This document shows positions 59,730-64,000 of a stretch of DNA of 64,000 nucleotides, one piece after another (positions within the stretch are counted from its first letter, which is position 1; each line of letters begins with the position of its first letter). The DNA lies in the NCBI RefSeq assembly GCF_003261235.1, contig NZ_CP030085.1, positions 1,097,454 through 1,161,453 on the forward strand, in the 5' to 3' direction. Source of the DNA: Polynucleobacter paneuropaeus (GTDB taxonomy: Bacteria; Pseudomonadota; Gammaproteobacteria; Burkholderiales; Burkholderiaceae). The position numbers and the translations under genes were made by a program. A model generated the notes under the pieces. The model did no database searches and was not told where the DNA came from. It saw only the letters and a list, made by a program, of their open reading frames with translations.

Positions 59730-60551
59730 TTAAGATCTGCGGATTCTGAGCGTTTCAAATAAGCAAATCGCCGCTGCAGTCGAAACATTCAAAGACTCTA
59801 CTCTGGGATCAATTGGAATCGATATGGTTTTGGCTTGTGCCAGGATCTCTTCTGAGACCCCCTGACCCTCACTACCCATCACCCAAGCAACTGGCTTTTG
59901 GAGGGCGCCGTTCATTTCATACAAATCACTTTGCCCATCTGCACTCGTTGCGAGTAATGGCGCCTCAACTGCGCTAAGCATTTGTTGATTGGACCAACCC
60001 TCGTAAAGATCTAACAGCCGGTGCGCGCCCATGGCCGCTCTTAAGACCTTGCTTGACCAAAGATGTGCTGTACCGCTTAGGGCCAGTACTTGAGTAAAGC
60101 CAGCCGCTGCTGCAGTCCGTAATATCGAGCCAACATTACCCGCGTCTTGAATCCGATCCAAGATGAGCACATCGCCACTCAGAGTAGATGCGGATTCTGG
60201 CTGGAGCACTGATTTTGGCAAACTGAATAATCCAGCAAGGTGTGGCGCATTAACTAAGTCACTCAGCAAGTCCCATAGCTTACTGTCTAACAAATAGATC
60301 TTGGTATCTGGGCAGACTTCAAGATGATGAGCTACGACTTCAGTAATTTCAGAATTCATCAGACCATGCTCTGAGGTCAATAGGGTCTTTAGGGCCGGGT
60401 CGCCCGCCCAAGTCTGAATTAAGTGAATGCCTTCCAACAAGGCATGTCCACTTGCTAGTCTCGCTTTTTGACCTTTGCTACCTGAGGCTTGCAGCAGGCG
60501 TAATTCTTTAAATAGCGGATTGTCTTTAGAACTAATGACTTCTGGATTCAT
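59730..60551 (-). CDS. SpoU/TrmH family RNA 2'-O-methyltransferase
   Basis: A 273-residue SPOUT methyltransferase. An N-terminal substrate-binding region (SSKDNPLFKELRLLQASGSKGQKARLASGHALLEGIHLI) precedes the knot: motif 1 LDRIQDAGNVGSILRTAAAAG, motif 2 WVMGSEGQGVS and motif 3 SIPIDPRVESLNVSTAAAICLFE. Members methylate ribose in rRNA or tRNA (RlmB, TsnR or TrmH-like); the exact nucleotide is not evident. The ATG overlaps the rnhB stop as ATGA. Confidence 0.9.
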   Translation of the reverse strand: MNPEVISSKDNPLFKELRLLQASGSKGQKARLASGHALLEGIHLIQTWAGDPALKTLLTSEHGLMNSEITEVVAHHLEVCPDTKIYLLDSKLWDLLSDLVNAPHLAGLFSLPKSVLQPESASTLSGDVLILDRIQDAGNVGSILRTAAAAGFTQVLALSGTAHLWSSKVLRAAMGAHRLLDLYEGWSNQQMLSAVEAPLLATSADGQSDLYEMNGALQKPVAWVMGSEGQGVSEEILAQAKTISIPIDPRVESLNVSTAAAICLFETLRIRRS

Positions 60552-61141
60552 TTGCTAGATCCTTCAAGTATTGCCCGTACAGGGGAGAAAGTTCTGCGAT
60601 GCTCATTGCATGCTCCATACTGCTTGAGTGCTGCAAAGTGCGCTTCGGTAGGATAGCCCATATGCTGCGCAAAACCGTAATGCGGATAAAGCGCATGCAG
60701 ACTCTGCATTTGATGGTCACGCGTGACTTTAGCCAGAATAGAGGCAGCAGAGATTGCAGGCTCTTTTGCATCTCCCTTCACAATTGCTTCTGATGCAATA
60801 GGTAATTTAGGGCAACGGTTACCATCAATTAAGGCTTTATGTGGCCACTGGCCAAACTTTTTCACCAAGTCTTCAACCGCTCTCTGCATTGCAAGCATGG
60901 TAGCTTGCAAAATGTTGATTTGATCGATCTCTTGAGCGCTGGCTTCACCAATGCCCCAAGCTTTCGCCTTGAGTATGATCTCTGCATACAAATTCTCTCG
61001 TCTGGCTGGGGACAATTTCTTGGAATCCTTTAAACCCATAATCGGTTGATCAGGATCGAGTATCACTGCTCCAGCCACTACCGAACCTACCAGGGGGCCA
61101 CGCCCTGCTTCATCGACGCCGCAGATCCAGATAGCGCTCAT
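60548..61141 (-). CDS. rnhB: Ribonuclease HII
   Basis: A 197-residue RNase H2. GVDEAGRGPLVGSVVAGAVIL supplies the first Asp-Glu of the active site, ALIDGNRCP the second Asp, and SAASILAKVTRD the fourth residue region. It removes RNA from RNA-DNA hybrids and single ribonucleotides. Start ATG overlaps the lpxB stop as ATGA and its own stop overlaps the methyltransferase start, so the lpxA-lpxB-rnhB-methyltransferase run is translationally coupled. Confidence 0.95.
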   Translation of the reverse strand: MSAIWICGVDEAGRGPLVGSVVAGAVILDPDQPIMGLKDSKKLSPARRENLYAEIILKAKAWGIGEASAQEIDQINILQATMLAMQRAVEDLVKKFGQWPHKALIDGNRCPKLPIASEAIVKGDAKEPAISAASILAKVTRDHQMQSLHALYPHYGFAQHMGYPTEAHFAALKQYGACNEHRRTFSPVRAILEGSSK

Positions 61142-62343
61142 TTGGATTTCGACTGGGCGTGTTTAGACTGGATTTCATGGGTGACAGCTTGCGCTACCAA
61201 AAGACCAGTTGGTCGACGTAAAGTTTCATGCATCTCAGTAAAGCGACTTTTTAACTGAGTCACTTTATTTGGATTTTCTAGCCAAGTCATTAAAGCGTTC
61301 GCCAGTGCTTCTGGTTTTGCCTCATTTTGCAAAAGCTCTGGTACTACGAACTCACCGCAAAGAATATTCGGTAAGCCCACGTATGGAAGATATCCCTGAC
61401 GCTTCATAATCTGCCCCGTTAACCAGGGCACCTTATAAGAGATCACCATGGGTTTCTTCCAAAGCGCTGCTTGCAAGGTAGCGGTACCGCTAGCAATGAG
61501 TACGACATCTGCAGCCTCAAGAACTAAGTCAGCCTGCCCATCAATAAGATGAATCTGAATTTCAGGATATTGATTTTGTAATTGAGATTTGAGAGCCTCT
61601 AACGGCGCTCGTAAACGAGCCGTTGCCACTGGAATCAAAAAATAGAGCTTTTGGCCCTTTAATTTATTTGCCAGCACAGCCATGGTGTCAAAAAATATAG
61701 GGGCAATCAATTCAATCTCAGAGCCACGACTTCCAGGAAGAACCGCAACTACAGTTCCATCGAGCTTGTCTGAACTCAAGTGCAGCAATTGAGAGAGCTT
61801 TTGTCTAGCGCCTGATGTGTCAGGTTGCAAAGGAATGTCGCTCGCCAAGGGGTGACCCACATACGTTGCAGCGATGCCAGCACGCTCATAAATCGCCGTT
61901 TCAAAAGGAAAGATACAGAGCATGCGGTCGACTGCCTGTGCAATCTTTTTGATTCGCCCTGCCCGCCATGCCCAGATCGATGGTGATACAAAATGTAAGA
62001 TTGGAATGCCCGCTTTGCGTAATTGCATTTCAACGCCCAAATTAAAGTCAGGCGCATCAATCCCTAAATACACGTCTGGCCGATTCTCCGTCAGCAAAGT
62101 ATGAATCAGCTCTTTACGAAGCCTCAGAATAGCTGGCAACTGCTGAATCGCCTCAACATAACCACGAACACTCAAGGTTTCCATTGGCCAGTCTGAGCGA
62201 AATCCCTGAGCCTGCATAAGAGGACCACCGATGCCATAGACCTCGAGGTCCGCCATATCCGGAATTTGATTTAAAGCACTCAGTACTGGTGCTGCTAACA
62301 AATCACCAGAGGGCTCGCCAGCAACGCAAGCTAATTTGGGCAA
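61138..62343 (-). CDS. lpxB: Lipid-A-disaccharide synthase LpxB
   Basis: A 401-residue GT19 enzyme that joins UDP-diacylglucosamine and lipid X. ACVAGEPSGDLLAAPVL (about 4-20), DVYLGIDAPDFNLGVE and FVSPSIWAWRAGRIKKIAQAVDRMLCIFPFE are the acceptor half; LPGSRGSEIELIAPIF and ASGTATLQAALWKKPMVISYKVPWLTG bind UDP-sugar. The lpxA stop is 6 bases upstream. The C-terminal tail (HEIQSKHAQSKSK) is polar. Confidence 0.96.
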   Translation of the reverse strand: MPKLACVAGEPSGDLLAAPVLSALNQIPDMADLEVYGIGGPLMQAQGFRSDWPMETLSVRGYVEAIQQLPAILRLRKELIHTLLTENRPDVYLGIDAPDFNLGVEMQLRKAGIPILHFVSPSIWAWRAGRIKKIAQAVDRMLCIFPFETAIYERAGIAATYVGHPLASDIPLQPDTSGARQKLSQLLHLSSDKLDGTVVAVLPGSRGSEIELIAPIFFDTMAVLANKLKGQKLYFLIPVATARLRAPLEALKSQLQNQYPEIQIHLIDGQADLVLEAADVVLIASGTATLQAALWKKPMVISYKVPWLTGQIMKRQGYLPYVGLPNILCGEFVVPELLQNEAKPEALANALMTWLENPNKVTQLKSRFTEMHETLRRPTGLLVAQAVTHEIQSKHAQSKSK

Positions 62344-62349
62344 GTCAAT

Positions 62350-63147
62350 TTACCGAATAATGCCGCGCGTAGAAGCGGCAATAAAGTCATGAAACTCAGC
62401 AAGCTTCTCTGCTGTAGCCGGATCCGCTGCATGATTACTGACCATCTTTTGTAGCTCGGACTTCGCTTCTTCAAAGCTTAGGCCATCTTTATACAAAGTT
62501 TTATAAGCTTGGCGTAATGCAGAAATCGTTTCGCTTGAGAATCCTCGGCGCTTGAGACCCTCGACATTAATTCCGTGAGGTGTTGCTTTATCACCTGCCG
62601 CAATCACAAACGGCGGAATATCTTGTACTAAAACCGAAGCGCCCCCCAGCATGACATGCTGACCAATACGGACAAACTGATGGACTCCAGACATACCACC
62701 CATAATGGCCCAGTCCTTGACTTGAACATGGCCTGCAATCTGGGCATTACTTGAAAAAATAGTATGGTCGCCAACTTGACAATCATGTGCAATATGCACA
62801 TAGGCCATGATCCAGTTGTCGTTTCCGATCCTGGTAATACCAGCATCTTGAGCAGTCCCAGTATGAATGGTAGTGAACTCGCGAATGGTATTACGGTCAC
62901 CAATCAGTAATTGCGTAGGCTCACCACGGTACTTCATATCTTGGGGGGGACCACCTACGGCAGCAAAGCTAGCGATATGATTATCTTTACCAATAGTGGT
63001 GTGGCCTTCAATCACAGTGTGTGATCCAATCTTGCTTCCAGCACCAATCGTGACGTTTGGGCCAATCACGCAATATGGGCCAAGCTCTACATTCTCAGCC
63101 AGCTGAGCCTTTGAGTCGACGATTGCTGTCGCATGAATCAAACTCAT
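62350..63147 (-). CDS. lpxA: UDP-GlcNAc acyltransferase LpxA
   Basis: A 265-residue left-handed beta-helix protein, first enzyme of lipid A synthesis. ATG 63147 starts MSLIHATAIVDSKAQLAENVELGPYCVIGPNVTIG, the family start, and overlaps the fabZ stop by one base (TAATG); frame continuation upstream is not homologous. Hexapeptide repeats run through residue 180, with the catalytic His in WIMAYVHIAHDCQVGD. The C-terminal helices (RRGFSSETISALRQAYKTLY) follow. Confidence 0.96.
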   Translation of the reverse strand: MSLIHATAIVDSKAQLAENVELGPYCVIGPNVTIGAGSKIGSHTVIEGHTTIGKDNHIASFAAVGGPPQDMKYRGEPTQLLIGDRNTIREFTTIHTGTAQDAGITRIGNDNWIMAYVHIAHDCQVGDHTIFSSNAQIAGHVQVKDWAIMGGMSGVHQFVRIGQHVMLGGASVLVQDIPPFVIAAGDKATPHGINVEGLKRRGFSSETISALRQAYKTLYKDGLSFEEAKSELQKMVSNHAADPATAEKLAEFHDFIAASTRGIIR

Positions 63148-63596
63148 TACGCGCCCTTCGAACGCACTGCGCAAGTAATATTGGCCTCTGCTGCTAGCTC
63201 TCCATCAACAGTTGCCTGCACTTGGAATTTATAAATACCTGCACGCTCACGTTCCAGCGTTGCCGTCATGATGAGTTGATCACCTGGTAGTACGGGTTTT
63301 TTAAACCTTGCGCCATCAATTCCAGCAAAATAGTAAACCGCATCCTCAGCACGCTCTTCTGAAAAAGTCAGTAGCGCTGCCGTTTGTGCCAAGGCCTCAA
63401 TAATTAGCACTCCTGGCATCACTGGAAAATCAGGAAAATGCCCCTGAAAGAATGGCTCATTCATGGTGACATTCTTAAGAGCAGTAATGCTCACGCGAGG
63501 AGTGATTTCTAATACACGGTCTACTAATAAAAATGGGTAGCGATGCGGCAACAACTTTAAGATTTTGTTGATGTCGATTCCAGTTGATTTACTCAT
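63147..63596 (-). CDS. fabZ: 3-hydroxyacyl-ACP dehydratase FabZ
   Basis: A 149-residue hotdog dehydratase. LLPHRYPFLLVDRV carries the catalytic His, and GHFPDFPVMPGVLIIEALAQTAALL the catalytic Glu and helix. It supplies fatty acid elongation and competes with LpxA for 3-hydroxyacyl-ACP, so gene order fits lipid A supply. lpxD lies 34 bases upstream; the lpxA start overlaps the fabZ stop. Confidence 0.96.
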   Translation of the reverse strand: MSKSTGIDINKILKLLPHRYPFLLVDRVLEITPRVSITALKNVTMNEPFFQGHFPDFPVMPGVLIIEALAQTAALLTFSEERAEDAVYYFAGIDGARFKKPVLPGDQLIMTATLERERAGIYKFQVQATVDGELAAEANITCAVRSKGA

Positions 63597-63630
63597 AATT
63601 TACCCAATTCAAAACGTTTTACTCTGCAGC

Positions 63631-64000
63631 TTACTTTTCACTTTTCTTTTGATCTAAGAAACGTAAGCGTTGCCGTATTTTATCTAGCCCACGCAAGATA
63701 GCAGCATTTTTCTCCCAAGCACTATGAAGCATGGATGGATAAACCCCCGTAAAGTGCTGTCCAGGCTCATTTATGGAGCGGATGATGGAGGTATTTCCGG
63801 AAACTGTCGTTCTATCGGCGATAGTCAAATGCCCAGCAAAATTAGCTGCTCCACCAATAATGCAAAAGTTACCGATTTTGGTGCTACCTGAGATGGCGGC
63901 ACAACCAGCAATCACACAAGCTTTGCCGACGATGACATTGTGTGCAATTTGCACCTGATTATCGATCTTCGTGCCTGCGCCGATTTCAGTATTGCTCATG
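63631..64000 (-). CDS. lpxD: UDP-3-O-acylglucosamine N-acyltransferase LpxD, 3' part
   Basis: The C-terminal 123 or so codons of lpxD; the start lies beyond the right end of the window. Hexapeptide repeats (NTEIGAGTKIDNQVQIAHNVIVGKACVIAGCAAISGSTKIGNFCIIGG) contain the catalytic His in QIAHN. The ending helix region WEKNAAILRGLDKIRQRLRFLDQKK matches LpxD. The ATG at 63999 is an internal Met, not the real start. LpxD adds the second 3-hydroxyacyl chain in lipid A synthesis. Confidence 0.93.
   Translation of the reverse strand, partial: MSNTEIGAGTKIDNQVQIAHNVIVGKACVIAGCAAISGSTKIGNFCIIGGAANFAGHLTIADRTTVSGNTSIIRSINEPGQHFTGVYPSMLHSAWEKNAAILRGLDKIRQRLRFLDQKKSEK

Noticed and set aside
63997..63999. 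ATG near the right edge as the lpxD start
   Set aside because: The protein after it is only the last third of LpxD; the N-terminal domain must lie outside the window.
1..64000. CRISPR array, prophage, insertion sequence or tRNA gene
   Set aside because: No direct-repeat arrays, transposase or integrase genes, phage genes or cloverleaf sequences were noticed on either strand.

Overview
The window is an almost gap-free stretch of chromosomal core DNA from a small-genome betaproteobacterium. Gene content (DsbB preceded by a DUF5993 micro-gene, a Bug-type periplasmic receptor, ratA/rnfH next to smpB, a fabZ-lpxA-lpxB-rnhB run, divergent ppsR/ppsA), moderate base composition and very tight packing with many 4-base ATGA overlaps fit Burkholderiaceae, most likely a freshwater Polynucleobacter. 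That assignment is an inference from gene content, not a database match. No rRNA, tRNA, CRISPR array, prophage, insertion sequence or origin was seen, and no intergenic gap exceeds about 200 bases.

Layout. 0-3.1 kb: a GT-C glycosyltransferase and a MATE transporter. 3.1-7 kb: two small envelope proteins, a Bug receptor, DsbB with its DUF5993 partner (a 52-codon gene that is easily missed), a SemiSWEET and a predicted outer-membrane protein. 7-10.4 kb: a Tat-exported FAH-family protein and feoAB behind two Fur-box-like palindromes. 10.5-17.5 kb: PaiB, an OFA-family transporter, TupA, a duplicated-domain periplasmic protein, GNAT, a YbgC-like thioesterase, an Hc1-like small protein, a second Tat-exported FAH-family protein, a lipoprotein and a Trp-rich protein. 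17.5-31 kb: mixed metabolism (phasin-like protein, TerC, flavoprotein, channel-like protein, LOG, NnrD, class V aminotransferase, EamA, LldD, cytochrome b561, Old Yellow Enzyme, PuuD-like membrane domain, 3-hydroxybutyrate dehydrogenase).

31-37.5 kb: a BFD ferredoxin / YbhP-type phosphodiesterase / cardiolipin synthase / YqaA operon, tungstate transporter TupBC (about 21 kb from TupA), Mrp and a DUF3047 lipoprotein. 37.6-43.1 kb: a tight operon of GT39-like glycosyltransferase, YbhN-type membrane protein, GT9 glycosyltransferase, PAP2 phosphatase and RlmJ, which looks like an unassigned envelope-glycan pathway. 43.1-51.6 kb: SOUL protein, LD-carboxypeptidase, TadA, QueD, QueE, two paralogous lipoproteins with different export signals, GuaA, GuaB, RnfH and RatA. 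51.7-56.4 kb: SmpB followed by the ATP-grasp / alpha-E / transglutaminase / Anbu proteasome-like cluster, the most intriguing functional module here. 56.4-64 kb: PpsA and its regulator PpsR, an rRNA/tRNA methyltransferase, RnhB, LpxB, LpxA, FabZ and the 3' end of LpxD, which runs off the window.

The best candidates for unexplained biology are the Anbu cluster with its Lys-rich tail on the protease, the GT39-YbhN-GT9-PAP2 operon, the two Tat-exported FAH-family proteins, the DsbB whose second cysteine pair has moved to a C-terminal tail, and the Sec/Tat pair of paralogous lipoproteins. All functional statements rest on reading motifs by eye; no similarity search was run.
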